Below are positions 16,456 to 26,800 of a stretch of 47,458 bases of DNA, in pieces (position 1 is the stretch's first letter; every line of letters starts with the position of its first letter). Both the position numbers and the translations under genes were made by a program. The stretch is from Variovorax paradoxus (lineage in GTDB: Bacteria; Pseudomonadota; Gammaproteobacteria; Burkholderiales; Burkholderiaceae_C): assembly GCF_018614915.1 (NCBI RefSeq), contig NZ_JAGGNU010000074.1:1-47458 (forward strand), read 5' to 3'. The notes below the pieces were generated by a model. It worked only from the letters and a program-made list of their open reading frames with translations, did not search any database and was not told where the DNA came from.

Positions 16456-17442
16456 ATGCAAACCCATCGACGACAGCTGGCGCTTGGCGCCCTCGCGCTT
16501 GCCTGCGGCCTCACCTTCGCCCCGGCGCGCGCCCAGCCGGCTTACCCGGCCAAGCCGGCGTCCATCGTCGTGTCCTACCCACCCGGCAGTGACACCGACT
16601 CGATCGCACGCATGCTGGCCGAACGGTTGTCGCAGCGCCTGAACCAGGCGGTGATCGTGGACAACAAGCCGGGTGCGGGCGGCACGGTTGGCAACTCCTT
16701 CGTCAGCCGCGCCGCGCCCGACGGCTACACGCTGCTTTTCACGCCCAACCCGTTCACCACCGCACCGATGGTGCTGCGGCTGTCGCCTGCTTCCAGCTAT
16801 GACGTGCTCCACGGGTTCGAGCCGATCATCCAGATCGCCACCCAGCCGCTGGTGCTGGTGGCGCATCCGGGCGTGGGGGCGAAGTCGGTGCCGGAAATGG
16901 TCGCGCTGGCCCGGTCCGGCAAGACACTCACCTACGCCACACCAGGCGCTGGCTCGCCCATGCACATCGTGGGTGAATGGCTCAACCGCGCCGCCGGCGT
17001 GAAGATCACGCACGTGCCCTACCGTGGCGTCGCCCCCTCGGTCAACGACGTGGTTGCCGGCCATGTGGACACGGCCTGGGTGACGCTCGGCGTCGTCAGC
17101 CAGTACATCGGCCAGAACCGGCTGCTCCCGTTGGCCATTGGCGATGCCAGGCGCTCGCCGCTCGCGCCCAACGTGCCCACGCTCAGTGAACTGGGCTTCA
17201 AGGACCTGGTGGTTGGCGCCTGGAACGGCTTCTTCGCGCCAAAGGGCACGCCGACGGAGGTCGTGCGCCTGCTCAACGCACACCTGAACGAGATCCTCAA
17301 GTCACCCGAGGTCGCGAACAAGCTGGCGACCTTCGGCGCCCAGGCGGTCGGAGGCGCACCCGACGTGCTGGCGAAAACGAACGCCACCGAATATCAGGTG
17401 ATGGGCAAGCTGATCAAGGACCTGGCCATCACGGCCGATTGA
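16456..17442 (+). CDS. Bug/TctC-type periplasmic substrate-binding protein (third)
   Basis: A 328-residue Bug protein starting at ATG 16456 behind AGGAG (16444-16448). The signal peptide is cut near ARAQ. The ligand-binding segments VVSYPPGSDTDSIARML, VDNKPGAGGTVG and YATPGAGSPMHIVGEW closely parallel those of the protein at 1032, including the unusual Asp-Thr-Asp after the PG loop and the SPMHI pocket, and the C-terminal 56 residues share 34 identities. The two probably bind related ligands. It leads an operon with a molybdenum hydroxylase, which suggests the bound compound or a derivative is hydroxylated. Confidence 0.93.
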   Translation: MQTHRRQLALGALALACGLTFAPARAQPAYPAKPASIVVSYPPGSDTDSIARMLAERLSQRLNQAVIVDNKPGAGGTVGNSFVSRAAPDGYTLLFTPNPFTTAPMVLRLSPASSYDVLHGFEPIIQIATQPLVLVAHPGVGAKSVPEMVALARSGKTLTYATPGAGSPMHIVGEWLNRAAGVKITHVPYRGVAPSVNDVVAGHVDTAWVTLGVVSQYIGQNRLLPLAIGDARRSPLAPNVPTLSELGFKDLVVGAWNGFFAPKGTPTEVVRLLNAHLNEILKSPEVANKLATFGAQAVGGAPDVLAKTNATEYQVMGKLIKDLAITAD

Positions 17443-17452
17443 GACGGGCTCC

Positions 17453-19744
17453 ATGAGTGCATCCACGCTGGGCACCTCGGTGCCCCAGGTCAACGCCCGC
17501 TCCAAGGTGCTGGGGCGAGCCCAGTACGCAGGCGACATCCAGATCGGCGGCATGCTGCATGGGAAGGTGCTTCGCAGTCCCTACCCGCACGCGCGCATTG
17601 TGCGCATCGACGCGACGCAGGCGCTCGCCCTGCCGGGCGTGAAGGCGGTGGTGACAGGCGTCGACGGGCCGCAGGTGCCCTGGGGCGTCCATCACAAGGA
17701 GCGGCTCACCCTGGCGCGCGACGTGGTGCGATTCGCCGGCGAGGAAGTCGCGGCCGTCGCGGCGACCAGCGAGGAGATCGCGCGCGACGCGCTCGACCTG
17801 ATCGAGGTCGAGTACGAGGAACTGCCCGCGATCCTCACGCCCGAGCAGGCGCTCGAGCCGCAGGCATCTCGGGTCCATCCCGGTCGCGACGACAACATCG
17901 CCCACGAGATCCGCTTCGAGCGCGGCGACGTCGATGCGGCTTTCGCGCAGGCCCACCTGGTCCATGAGGCCACCTACACCACGCATTCGCAATACCCGGG
18001 CTACATGGAGCCGATGGCCTCCGTGGCGACGGTCGACGCCGACGGTCGCCTGCAGGTGTGGACCTCGACGCAGTCCGCGTTCCTGGTGCGCGCCCGCCTG
18101 GCCGCCGTGCTCCAACTGCCGGTCTCCAGGGTGCGCGTGATTCAGGCCACCACCGGCGGCGGCTTTGGCGGCAAGATCATCGAGGACGCCAACAACCTGA
18201 TCGCCGGCCTGCTGGCGCTGCGCACCGGCCGGCCGGTGCGGCTGGTCAACAACCGGCTGGAAGACTTCCTCGCCTGCGCGACCAGCGTGCCCGAGCGCAT
18301 CACGCTCAAGCTCGGCATGGACCGCGAGGGCCGGATCGTGGCCAAGGACGTGCGCATCGTGGCCGACTGCGGCGCCTACAGCGGCCTATCCGCGGAAGTC
18401 ATGCATGTCAGCGCGATGCGCAGCGACAACATGCACCGCAACGGCAACGTGCTTTCGCACGCGACGCTGGTCTACACGCACACGCCGCCGCACGGCGCCT
18501 TTCGCGGCTTCGGCGGCACGCAGATGCTGTTCGCACTCAACAGCCACATCGACACGATGGCGCGCCAGCTGGACCTCGACCCGCTGGACGTCCACCGGCG
18601 CAACGCGATCGAGCGCGGCGAGACGTCGGTGCACGGCTGGAAGATCGGCAGCACCGGCCTGGTCGAGTGCCTCGGGCAGTGTGCCGACGCGATCGGCTGG
18701 AGCGCCAGGCGCAGCCGCAGCGCGGGCCGTGGTGCGAAGCGGCGCGGCCTGGGCCTGGCGGCTGCCATGCACGTGAGCGGCAACCGCACCATCGGCGACT
18801 GGGACGGCTCCACCGTGATGCTGAAGATCAACGAAGACGGCCGCGTCGTCCTGCACAGCAGCGAATCGGACATGGGCCAGGGGGCCATGACCATGCTCTC
18901 GCAGGTCGTGGCGCACGAACTCGACATCCCGCTCGCGCATGTGCACGTCGTCGCACCCGACACCGACAGCTCGCCCTGGTGCATCGGCTCGCTCGCCTCG
19001 CGTGTCACCATGGCAGCCGGCAACGCGGCCATCGTGGCGGCCCGCGCCGCGCGCGACAAGCTGCTCGACCAGGCCGCGTCGATGCTGCAGCTGCCTGTCG
19101 ATGCACTGAAATGCACCGGTGGCGTCGTGTGCGCGAACGACGCGCCCCAACGCAGCATGACGCTGGCCGAGTTGGCACGCGCGCACATCTGGCGCCACGG
19201 CGGCGAAGGCATCCAGGTCAGCGGAAGCTGGGATGCCAGGACCGAGATGTTCGACAAGAAGACCCTCATGGGCAACATCGCGCCGGCCTACTCCTTCGCG
19301 GTCCAGGCCGTGGAGGTCGAGGTGGACACCGAGACCGGCCAGGTGACGCTGGTCGACAGCTTCGTGTCCGACGACTGCGGCAAGGCTCTCAACCCGCAGG
19401 CGGTCCACGGGCAGAGCAACGGCGCCGCCGCGCAGGCCATCGGCTGGGCGCTCTACGAGTGCCTGCAGGTGGAAGACGGGCGCATCGTCAACGGCAACTT
19501 CGCCGACTACACCATGCCCTCGCCCGACGCCCTGCCCATGCTGCGCAGCGGCATCGTGGAATCGAACGATCCCAACGGCCCCTACGGTGCCAAGGGCGCG
19601 AGCGAGACCGCGATCCTGCCCGGTGCGGCCGCCATCGCCAACGCGGTGTTCGACGCCGTGGGCGTTCGCATCACCGACCTGCCGATCACCCCGGAGAAAG
19701 TGCTGGCCGCGCTGCGCCGGCACAAGGAGCCGCGCCATGCGTGA
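17453..19744 (+). CDS. Molybdenum hydroxylase large (molybdopterin) subunit, XdhB/CoxL-like
   Basis: A 763-residue subunit of the xanthine oxidase superfamily. Landmarks are GRAQYAGDIQIGGMLHGKVLRSP at the N-terminus (a/b hammerhead domain), GGGFGGK, GAFRGFGGTQ (active-site loop), MGQGAMTML and the catalytic Glu718 in GAKGASETA. The GAFRGFG loop is not the CO-dehydrogenase signature (AYxCSFR), so carbon monoxide is unlikely; aromatic or N-heterocyclic hydroxylation or a 4-hydroxybenzoyl-CoA-reductase-like job are better candidates. It is followed by the FAD and 2Fe-2S subunits with overlapping reading frames. No XdhC or CoxDEF maturation genes are nearby. Confidence 0.92.
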   Translation: MSASTLGTSVPQVNARSKVLGRAQYAGDIQIGGMLHGKVLRSPYPHARIVRIDATQALALPGVKAVVTGVDGPQVPWGVHHKERLTLARDVVRFAGEEVAAVAATSEEIARDALDLIEVEYEELPAILTPEQALEPQASRVHPGRDDNIAHEIRFERGDVDAAFAQAHLVHEATYTTHSQYPGYMEPMASVATVDADGRLQVWTSTQSAFLVRARLAAVLQLPVSRVRVIQATTGGGFGGKIIEDANNLIAGLLALRTGRPVRLVNNRLEDFLACATSVPERITLKLGMDREGRIVAKDVRIVADCGAYSGLSAEVMHVSAMRSDNMHRNGNVLSHATLVYTHTPPHGAFRGFGGTQMLFALNSHIDTMARQLDLDPLDVHRRNAIERGETSVHGWKIGSTGLVECLGQCADAIGWSARRSRSAGRGAKRRGLGLAAAMHVSGNRTIGDWDGSTVMLKINEDGRVVLHSSESDMGQGAMTMLSQVVAHELDIPLAHVHVVAPDTDSSPWCIGSLASRVTMAAGNAAIVAARAARDKLLDQAASMLQLPVDALKCTGGVVCANDAPQRSMTLAELARAHIWRHGGEGIQVSGSWDARTEMFDKKTLMGNIAPAYSFAVQAVEVEVDTETGQVTLVDSFVSDDCGKALNPQAVHGQSNGAAAQAIGWALYECLQVEDGRIVNGNFADYTMPSPDALPMLRSGIVESNDPNGPYGAKGASETAILPGAAAIANAVFDAVGVRITDLPITPEKVLAALRRHKEPRHA

Positions 19745-20609
19745 GTTCGACTTCCTCGAGCCGCGCAGCGTACCTGAGGCGAGCCGCATGCTCGCCGACC
19801 TGGGCGACGAATGCCGGGTGATGGCCGGCGGCACGGCCCTGCTGCTGGCGATGCGGCAGCGCATGGCAGCGCCGTCGCACGTGGTGTCGGCCATGCAGCT
19901 CGAAGGGATGCGCGGCATCTCCTTCGATCCGCGCCGGGGACTGCGCATCGGCGCGCTGGCGAGGCATGCCGAGCTGGCGCGCTCCGAGAGCGTCCGCAGG
20001 CACTACCCCACGATCGCGGCCATGGCCGAGCAGGTCGCCAATCCACAGGTGCGCAACCAGGGCACCCTGGGCGGCAACCTCTGCTATGCCGACCCCGCCA
20101 CGGACCCGCCCGGCTGCCTGATGGCGCATGGCGCGCAAGTCGTGCTGGGCAGCGCGCGCGGCGAGCGCGTCCTCTCCATCGAGGAATTCCTCCTGGATTA
20201 CTACGTGACCGCACTCGAGCCCGACGAGCTGCTGGTGGAGATCCGCGTCCCGGTGCCGCAGCCTGACGCCTACGGCCGCTACACACGCTTCCTGCGCACG
20301 GCCGCGGAGCACCGCCCGCTCGCCAACGTGTGCCTGGTGGCGCGGCGCGAGGGCGCGCTGTGCCGCGAGGCGCGGCTGGTCGTGGGCGCCTCGGTGCCCA
20401 TCCCGGGCCGCCTCGGCCGCGCAGAGGAGTTCCTGCGCGGCAGGCACATCGACCCGATGGTGGCCGCGGAGGTCGCCGACATCGTCGCGGCCGACATCGA
20501 GCCGATCTCGGACGCGCGCGGTTCGGCTGATTTCCGGCGCGACATGGTCCGCGTCGCCTGCCGCCGGACCATCGCCGAGCTGTTCGGGCTGAATGGAGAA
20601 GAGATATGA
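19737..20609 (+). CDS. Molybdenum hydroxylase FAD subunit (CoxM-like)
   Basis: A 290-residue medium subunit. The FAD-binding motifs AGGTALL (residues about 30-36) and TLGGNLCYADP, and the C-terminal CO-dehydrogenase flavoprotein domain with VVGASVPIPGRL, are present. The ATG at 19737 lies 8 bases inside the end of the large subunit gene; the frame is open upstream but that part is a shadow. It passes electrons from the iron-sulfur subunit to NAD or another acceptor. Confidence 0.92.
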   Translation: MREFDFLEPRSVPEASRMLADLGDECRVMAGGTALLLAMRQRMAAPSHVVSAMQLEGMRGISFDPRRGLRIGALARHAELARSESVRRHYPTIAAMAEQVANPQVRNQGTLGGNLCYADPATDPPGCLMAHGAQVVLGSARGERVLSIEEFLLDYYVTALEPDELLVEIRVPVPQPDAYGRYTRFLRTAAEHRPLANVCLVARREGALCREARLVVGASVPIPGRLGRAEEFLRGRHIDPMVAAEVADIVAADIEPISDARGSADFRRDMVRVACRRTIAELFGLNGEEI

Positions 20610-21082
20610 GCCATCACTCGATCACCCTGGTCGTCAACGGAGAACTGCAGGAGGCGGAGGTCCCCGCGCGCAGGCTGCTCAGTGACTTCCTGCGCGATGA
20701 CCTGCACCTGACCGGCACCAAGCGCGGCTGCGAGACCGGTGTCTGCGGCGCCTGCTCCGTGCTGGTCGATGGCGAAGTCGTGAAGTCCTGCCTGTCGCTG
20801 GCGGTGCACGCGCACGGCTGCGCCGTCACCACGGTGGAAGGACTGGCGCAAGGCGAGCACCTGCATCCCTTGCAGGATGCCTTCATGCGTTGCGGGGGGT
20901 TGCAGTGCGGCTACTGCACGCCGGGCTTCCTGATGGCCTCGTGCGCGCTGTTGGCGCAGAACCCCAAACCAACGGAGCATGAGGTGCGCCAGGGCCTCAA
21001 CGGCAACCTCTGCCGCTGCACCGGCTATACCCAGATTGTGGAGTCCGTGCTGGACGCCGCGGAGAAACTGAATGGAAATTGA
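20606..21082 (+). CDS. Molybdenum hydroxylase 2Fe-2S subunit (CoxS-like)
   Basis: A 158-residue small subunit with two 2Fe-2S clusters: the ferredoxin-like site CETGVCGACSVLVDG plus a later Cys (KSCLSL), and the C-terminal helical site with CGYCTPGF and CRCTGYTQI. The order and spacing are those of the superfamily. Translation is coupled to the FAD subunit by an ATGA overlap. Together with the two preceding genes it makes a complete hydroxylase. Confidence 0.94.
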   Translation: MSHHSITLVVNGELQEAEVPARRLLSDFLRDDLHLTGTKRGCETGVCGACSVLVDGEVVKSCLSLAVHAHGCAVTTVEGLAQGEHLHPLQDAFMRCGGLQCGYCTPGFLMASCALLAQNPKPTEHEVRQGLNGNLCRCTGYTQIVESVLDAAEKLNGN

Positions 21083-21875
21083 AAAGATCCTGACCATCGC
21101 CGCGCCGCCCGCGCGGGTGTGGGAACTGCTGCTGGACCCCGAAGTGATGGGTGCTTGCATTCCCGGCATGCAGTCGGTCGAGGTGGTGAGCCCCACCGAA
21201 TACAAGGCGCTGATCGCAGTCAAGATCGCCTTCGTGAGCGCGAAGTTCAGGCTCAGGACGACCATCCTCGAGCAGCGCGCGCCGCTCTACCTGCGGTGCG
21301 AGGGCACGGGCGAGGACGCTTCGGTGGCCAGTTCGCTCAGGCAGCAGAGCGAGATGTTCCTGGCCGAGCAGCCCGACGGCAGCACCGAGCTGCGCGTGAA
21401 GGTGAAGGTGGACGTGCTCGGGCGGCTGGGCAGCTTCGGCCTGAGCATCATGAGGACAAAGGCCGACCTCATGTGGGACGAGTTCGGTCAGAAGCTGGCG
21501 GCACGGATCGAGTCGCAGCAGGACGGGCCGGGCGGAACCGGCTCGCCAGAAGCGGCATCGGGCCCGGCCACCATGCCTGTGCCCATGTCGGCGTTGGAGC
21601 CGGCGCTTGCGACCGCCCCTGTGTCGTCATCGACCTTCGACCAGAGGCCGCACGTCACCAAGGCCGAAGCAGTACCGTTGAAGCTGGAGAAGATCGGCTG
21701 GTGGCCGCGCCTGCTGGGTTCGCTGTCGAAGCGCAGTGCCGCGGCAGGCGAGCGCCACATCCGCATCGAGCTGATGCGCGAGGGCGCGACGATCACCGTC
21801 CATTGGCCGCTGGAAGCCGCGCGCGAATGCGCCGCGCTCCTGGGCGACTGCCTGCGTCCCGCGTCGAAGGAATGA
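21072..21875 (+). CDS. CoxG-like SRPBCC-domain protein
   Basis: A 267-residue protein whose first 150 residues match the CoxG family (IAAPPARVWELLLDPEVMGACIPGM, then an MIRTK/SIMRTKADLMWDEFGQKLAARIE-type final helix). A low-complexity linker rich in Ala, Pro and Gly follows, then a basic C-terminal segment with VPLKLEKIGWWPRLLGSLSK and a short beta-like tail. CoxG proteins accompany molybdenum hydroxylases and help membrane attachment or assembly. The gene overlaps the 2Fe-2S subunit by 11 bases. The extended C-terminus is longer than the simplest CoxG proteins, and its purpose is unknown. Confidence 0.87.
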   Translation: MEIEKILTIAAPPARVWELLLDPEVMGACIPGMQSVEVVSPTEYKALIAVKIAFVSAKFRLRTTILEQRAPLYLRCEGTGEDASVASSLRQQSEMFLAEQPDGSTELRVKVKVDVLGRLGSFGLSIMRTKADLMWDEFGQKLAARIESQQDGPGGTGSPEAASGPATMPVPMSALEPALATAPVSSSTFDQRPHVTKAEAVPLKLEKIGWWPRLLGSLSKRSAAAGERHIRIELMREGATITVHWPLEAARECAALLGDCLRPASKE

Positions 21876-22119
21876 CGATGGACACGGCACGCGGCCATCG
21901 CACGGTCCAGACCGCCTCCCACTGGGGCGCAGCGCTGAAGCTCGCCAATCCCTTCGACGGGCCGGCTTTGCAGTCCGGATCTCGCGCGTCCGCTTTGCAC
22001 GCGGCGTACCAGGTGGGTCAATTTTCGGCCGGCGCCAACAGGGCAAGCGCATGGCTCCAACCACGAGCGCATGATCCGCCCGCGCTGGACCTTGAAGGGG
22101 GTGCCGCCCCGTTTTCCCG

Positions 22120-23601
22120 CTACGGCTCCCTATCCCCGGGCGGCAGCGAGAGTTGGAACAAGGCGCCGTAGGGCATGTTCGACGCGGCCCAGAGCCGGCC
22201 GCCATGGGCCTCGACGATCGACCGGCTGATGGAAAGCCCCATGCCGATGCCCTGCGGCTTGGAGGTACAGAACGGCTCGAAGAGCTTGTCCTCCATCTCG
22301 GGCGCGATGCCGGGGCCGGAGTCGCGCACCTCGATGCACACGCCGCCAGCCGCTTCGCCCGCGCAGCCGATGACCAGCTGCCGAGGACGTTCGCTGGGCG
22401 CGCTCATCGCGTCGATGGCGTTGGCGATCAGGTTGAGGATCACCTGCTGGAGTTGCACCCTGTCGCCGCGTACGCTCGGCAGACCGTCGGCGAGCGCCGT
22501 CTCGAGCGCGATGTTGTTGCGGCGCATCTGGTCGCGCGTGAGCGCGATCACGTCGAGGATGGTCTGCTTGACGTCGACGAGATCCCGGCGCGGCGGCTGG
22601 CGCATCACCAGGGCGCGGATGCGGTCGATGACTTCGCTCGCGCGCTGGCCGTCCCTGGCCATGCGTTCGAGCGAGCGCTGTGCCTTCTCGAGCTGGGGCG
22701 GCTCGGCCGCGAGCCAGCGCGCGCAGGACCCGGCGCTCGCGACCATCGCTGTGAGCGGCTGGTTCACCTCGTGGGCGATGGACGCCGCCAGCACGCCGAG
22801 CGTGGTCACTCGGTTCACCCGCGCCAGCGCCGCCTGCGCCTCGCGCAGCGCTTCCGATGCGAGGACGTGGTCGGTGAGATCGCGCGAGATCACGAGCACC
22901 GCCTCCAGGCGCTCCGAGTCGAGCCGCAGCGGCGAATAGGACACCGACAGGTAGAAGCGGCCCAGTTCGGTCGTGAACCATTCCGCGAAAGTGACGTGCT
23001 CTCCGGCCAGACAGCGGTCGAGATGCGGCTTCAAGGTGCGCTCGAAGACGTCGGTCCCCGAAAGATCGGCGACATGCATGCCGACGATTCTTTCGGCCGG
23101 CATCCCCCAATTGCGCTCATAGACCGGGTTGACTCTTTGATAACGGTAATCCCGGCCGATCACGGCCACGCCATCGGAGGCACTCTCGAACACCTGGCGC
23201 GTCAGATACTCGGCCCGCTTTCGGGCGGCGAGGTCCGCCACGGTCACCGCCTGGAGCAACTCGCGGCGGGTGAACGGTTTGGCCAGCGCACGCGCGGCCC
23301 CCAGCGCGACCGCGCTGTCCGCGTCCAATCCGCGTCCCATTTGGAAGAGGCCCGAGATCGCGATCACCGGGATGTCCGGGTGGTGCTGTTGCAACTCGGC
23401 GATGACCTCCGCACCACTCGTTCCCGGCATGTGGATGTCGGTGACCACCAGCGCCGGCGCCGCCGATCTCACGGCCGCGAGCCCGGCGCTTCCGTCCGCG
23501 GCCGTGCGCACCACGTAGCCGGCCGCCTCGAGCCACTCCGCCAAGGCTTCGCGCATGATCTCGTCGTCTTCGATGACGAGGATGTCATTGGTCGTAGTCA
23601 T
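22120..23601 (-). CDS. Receiver-PAS-histidine kinase (FixL-like)
   Basis: A 493-residue soluble sensor with reversed layout. The receiver domain comes first (residues 1-125, phosphoacceptor Asp55 in VVTDIHMPG, Lys in LAKPF), then a PAS domain (about 135-255, with YQRVNPVYERNWGM), then a FixL/NtrB-type HisKA domain with His277 in IAHEVNQPLTAM, and an HATPase domain with NLIANAIDAM, DSGPGIAP and GIGMGLSISRSIVEAHGG. There is no membrane segment and no DNA-binding domain. It is divergent from the hybrid kinase at 23847, whose HPt domain could phosphorylate this receiver. Its upstream ribosome site is weak. Confidence 0.92.
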   Translation of the reverse strand: MTTTNDILVIEDDEIMREALAEWLEAAGYVVRTAADGSAGLAAVRSAAPALVVTDIHMPGTSGAEVIAELQQHHPDIPVIAISGLFQMGRGLDADSAVALGAARALAKPFTRRELLQAVTVADLAARKRAEYLTRQVFESASDGVAVIGRDYRYQRVNPVYERNWGMPAERIVGMHVADLSGTDVFERTLKPHLDRCLAGEHVTFAEWFTTELGRFYLSVSYSPLRLDSERLEAVLVISRDLTDHVLASEALREAQAALARVNRVTTLGVLAASIAHEVNQPLTAMVASAGSCARWLAAEPPQLEKAQRSLERMARDGQRASEVIDRIRALVMRQPPRRDLVDVKQTILDVIALTRDQMRRNNIALETALADGLPSVRGDRVQLQQVILNLIANAIDAMSAPSERPRQLVIGCAGEAAGGVCIEVRDSGPGIAPEMEDKLFEPFCTSKPQGIGMGLSISRSIVEAHGGRLWAASNMPYGALFQLSLPPGDREP

Positions 23602-23846
23602 GATCCTTCGACGAGGGGATAAATCCCTGACCAGTGCTTCTTGAAGAGGTCATCTTGTCCATGCCTCTCGCGCCAATCCGAATTAGGCTACCGAGGGGAG
23701 AAAAAGGAAAGCAGGCCGGAGCGCACGTGGCGACCAAGGCTCAGGCTCCCGAGCGGTCAGCCCCGCGAACTCCTGCATCTCCCCCTTGCCGGACGCGCAC
23801 CAAGCGCATAGATTTCGATGGATCGATGTGACGGGCGAGTTCACCG
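23602..23846. other. Divergent intergenic region of two sensor kinases
   Basis: This 245-base gap must hold both promoters. A short open frame at 23634-23831 has a composition unlike a gene and no ribosome site, so it was not called. No clear palindrome or consensus sigma-70 pair was recognised. Confidence 0.5.
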
Positions 23847-26800
23847 ATGATCCTCAAAGCGCGTGAGTCGGACACACGGTCCCTGGGCCACGGCTGGCTG
23901 GCATCGATTTCGCGGATCCCAGGAGGCGGCATCGGGATCGCGCTGCTGCTTCGTGTGCTGCTGTTCAGCACCGTGGTCACGCTGGTCCTGACCATCTTGC
24001 AGTTGTCCTTGAGCTACCGTAGCGAGAGGGCGCGCCTCGAGAGCCGGTTCGACGAGATCGATCAGGCCTCCTCGCGCAGCCTGAGCGAAAGCCTGTGGAC
24101 GCTGGATTCGAAGCAACTCCAGGAGCAGCTCGACGGCATCTTGCGCCTGCCCTCCATGCGCGCCGTGGAGGTTCGGGAGGCGGCTTCGTCTGCCCATGCC
24201 TTAAGGGTCTTTCGTGGCGAGCGACAGACCGCCAGCGTTGTCGTGAAGGAGTTTCCGCTGACCTGCTGCGGCGAACGGCCGGAAGTCATCGGCGTGCTGC
24301 ACATCGAAGCGACTCTGACGGACATCTACCGCGACATCGCGGCGCAGGCTGTCGTCATCCTCCTCAGCAACGCTGCCAAGACCTTCCTGGTCGCACTTTT
24401 CATCTTATTCGTCGTGCACCGCCTGGCGACGCGCCATCTGCAGGACATGGCCGTTTCCCTGGGCAGCGTCACCCCGAATGCAGAGGCCGCGCCGTTGCGA
24501 TTGCGGCGCGTGCCGGGCAAGGGCGATGAACTCGACCAGCTGGTGGACGCCCTCAACGCGATGCGCGAGAGGCTGCGGCAGCACGCCATGGAGCTCAGGA
24601 ATGCCAATGCGCGCATGGCGGCGATCTTGGACAACATCCCGGACCTCGCATGGGTCAAGGACGCGAGCGGTCATTTGGTCGCAGTCAACCGAGCTTTCGC
24701 CGCCACCAAGGGCTTTTCCGAGCCGAGCCAGATGATCGGGAAGACCGATCTCGAGCTTAACCCCCCAGAACTCGCCAGGAGCTATCTTCTCGACGACGCC
24801 GAAGTGATGGCATCGAACGGCAGCAAACGGATCGAGGAGCACCACATCAACGCCGACGGGAGCAGTACCCTGGTCGAGACCATCAAGACCGCGCTGCACG
24901 GCGGCGATGGCCGCGTGGCCGGTACGGTCGGCATCGCTCGTGACATCACCGCACGGCGGCAGGCCGAGGCGGACCAGGTTGCGCGGCAGGCAGCCGAAGC
25001 AGCGAATCAGGCCAAGAGCGAGTTCCTGGCCAACATGAGCCACGAGATCCGGACGCCGATGAATGCCATTCTCGGCATGGCATACCTGGCCCTGCAAAGC
25101 GGACTCAACCCGCAACAGCTCGACTACGTGCAGAAGATCCACGGCGCAGCCGAATCGCTGCTCAGGATCATCAACGACATCCTCGATCTCTCCAAGATCG
25201 AGGCAGGCAAGCTCGACATCGAGTCCATTCCATTCGACCTCGGCGACGTGATGGACGGATTGGGCAACCTGGTCGGCCTGAATGTTGAGGCGAAGGGTCT
25301 CGAGTTGCTGTTCGTCCTGCCGCCGGAGTTGCCGATGGCCCTGGTGGGCGATCCCTCGCGTCTGCGCCAGGTGCTGCTCAACCTGGGCTACAACGCCGTC
25401 AAGTTCACCGAGCGCGGCGAGGTCGTCATCGCCGTCAAGGTCGTCGAGCACGAGGCGCAGTCCGTTCGATTGCGATTCGAGGTGCGTGACACCGGGATCG
25501 GCATGGCGTCCGACGTGCAGCAGCGCCTGTTCCAGCCGTTCTCGCAGGGCGACTCGTCGACGAGCAGGCGCTACGGCGGCAGCGGACTGGGGCTGTCGAT
25601 CAGTCGTCACCTGGTGCGCATGATGGGCGGGGACATCGAGGTCGACAGCGCGCCGCACCTCGGCAGCCGATTCCACTTCACGCTGCGCTTCGACCTGCAG
25701 CCGGAGCCGGCAAAACAGTCCTTGCTGCACCAGGAAGTCCTGCGCGGCCGCCGCGTGCTGGTCGTGGACGACAACGCCTGCGCCCGCGACGTGCTTGCCG
25801 ACATGAGCGCCGCACTCGGACTGGAAGCCGACACCGCGGCCGATGGTCAGGACGCCCTGCACATGGTGGAGCTTGCCGATGCGAGCGACAAGGCATACGA
25901 CCTGGTTCTTCTCGATTGGAAAATGCCCGGCCTCGGCGGCGTGGAGTGCGCGCGCCTGCTGGGCGAGCGCGAGTGCCGGCGCCCGCGGACATCCACCGTG
26001 CTGATGGTGACCGCCTTCGGCCGCGACGAAGTGCATGAACAGCTGAGGGAACGAGACCTCGGCATCGGCGCGCTGCTGATCAAGCCGGTCATCCCGGCGA
26101 CGCTTTTCGAAGCCTGCAGCCAGGCGCTCGGTCCGTCGGCTCCCCGCTCGACCCGCACGACCAAAAGCGAGGAGGCATTGCTGCGCCATCAAGCCGGCCT
26201 GCGCGGCGCGCGGATACTCCTCGTGGAGGACAACCCCATCAACCGCGAGATCGCCTCGACCGTGTTGCGCCGCGCCGGCATCGCCGTCAGCGTTGCCTGC
26301 GATGGCAGGGAGGCCCTGGACATGCTGGACCGGCAGCGTTTCGACGGCGTCCTGATGGACTGCCAGATGCCCGTCATGGACGGCTATGCTGCCACCCGTG
26401 CGCTGCGCGAGCAGCCGCAGGGGCGCGAGCTGCCGGTGATCGCGATGACCGCCAACGCGCTGGTCGGCGATCGCGACAAGGTACTGGCAGCCGGCATGAA
26501 CGACCACATCGTCAAGCCGATCAAGGTCGATGCGTTGTTCGCGACGCTCGCCCGCTGGGTTCGACCGGCCGCGATCGAGCCCGCGCAAACGCCGAAGTCC
26601 GCCTGCGACGGAACGCGCACCGATTCGCTGGAAGGACTGGCTGGAATCGACCGCCGCGCGGGCCTCGACGCGATGGGCGACGAGGCCCTCTACCGTCGCC
26701 TGCTGCAAATGTTTCGCGATCGGGAAGCGGACTTCCCGGAGCGCTTCCGGGCCGCCCGCGCGATGGGCCAGAAGGAGGCGGCGATGCGCATGGCGCACAA

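Noticed and set aside
17453..21082. Carbon monoxide dehydrogenase (coxLMS)
   Set aside because: The large-subunit loop GAFRGFG lacks the Cys-containing AYxCSFR signature of form I CO dehydrogenase, and CoxDEF genes are absent.
21872..22171. A 99-residue frame after the CoxG-like gene
   Set aside because: It overlaps the 3' end of the minus-strand kinase gene, has no ribosome site and no recognisable protein features.
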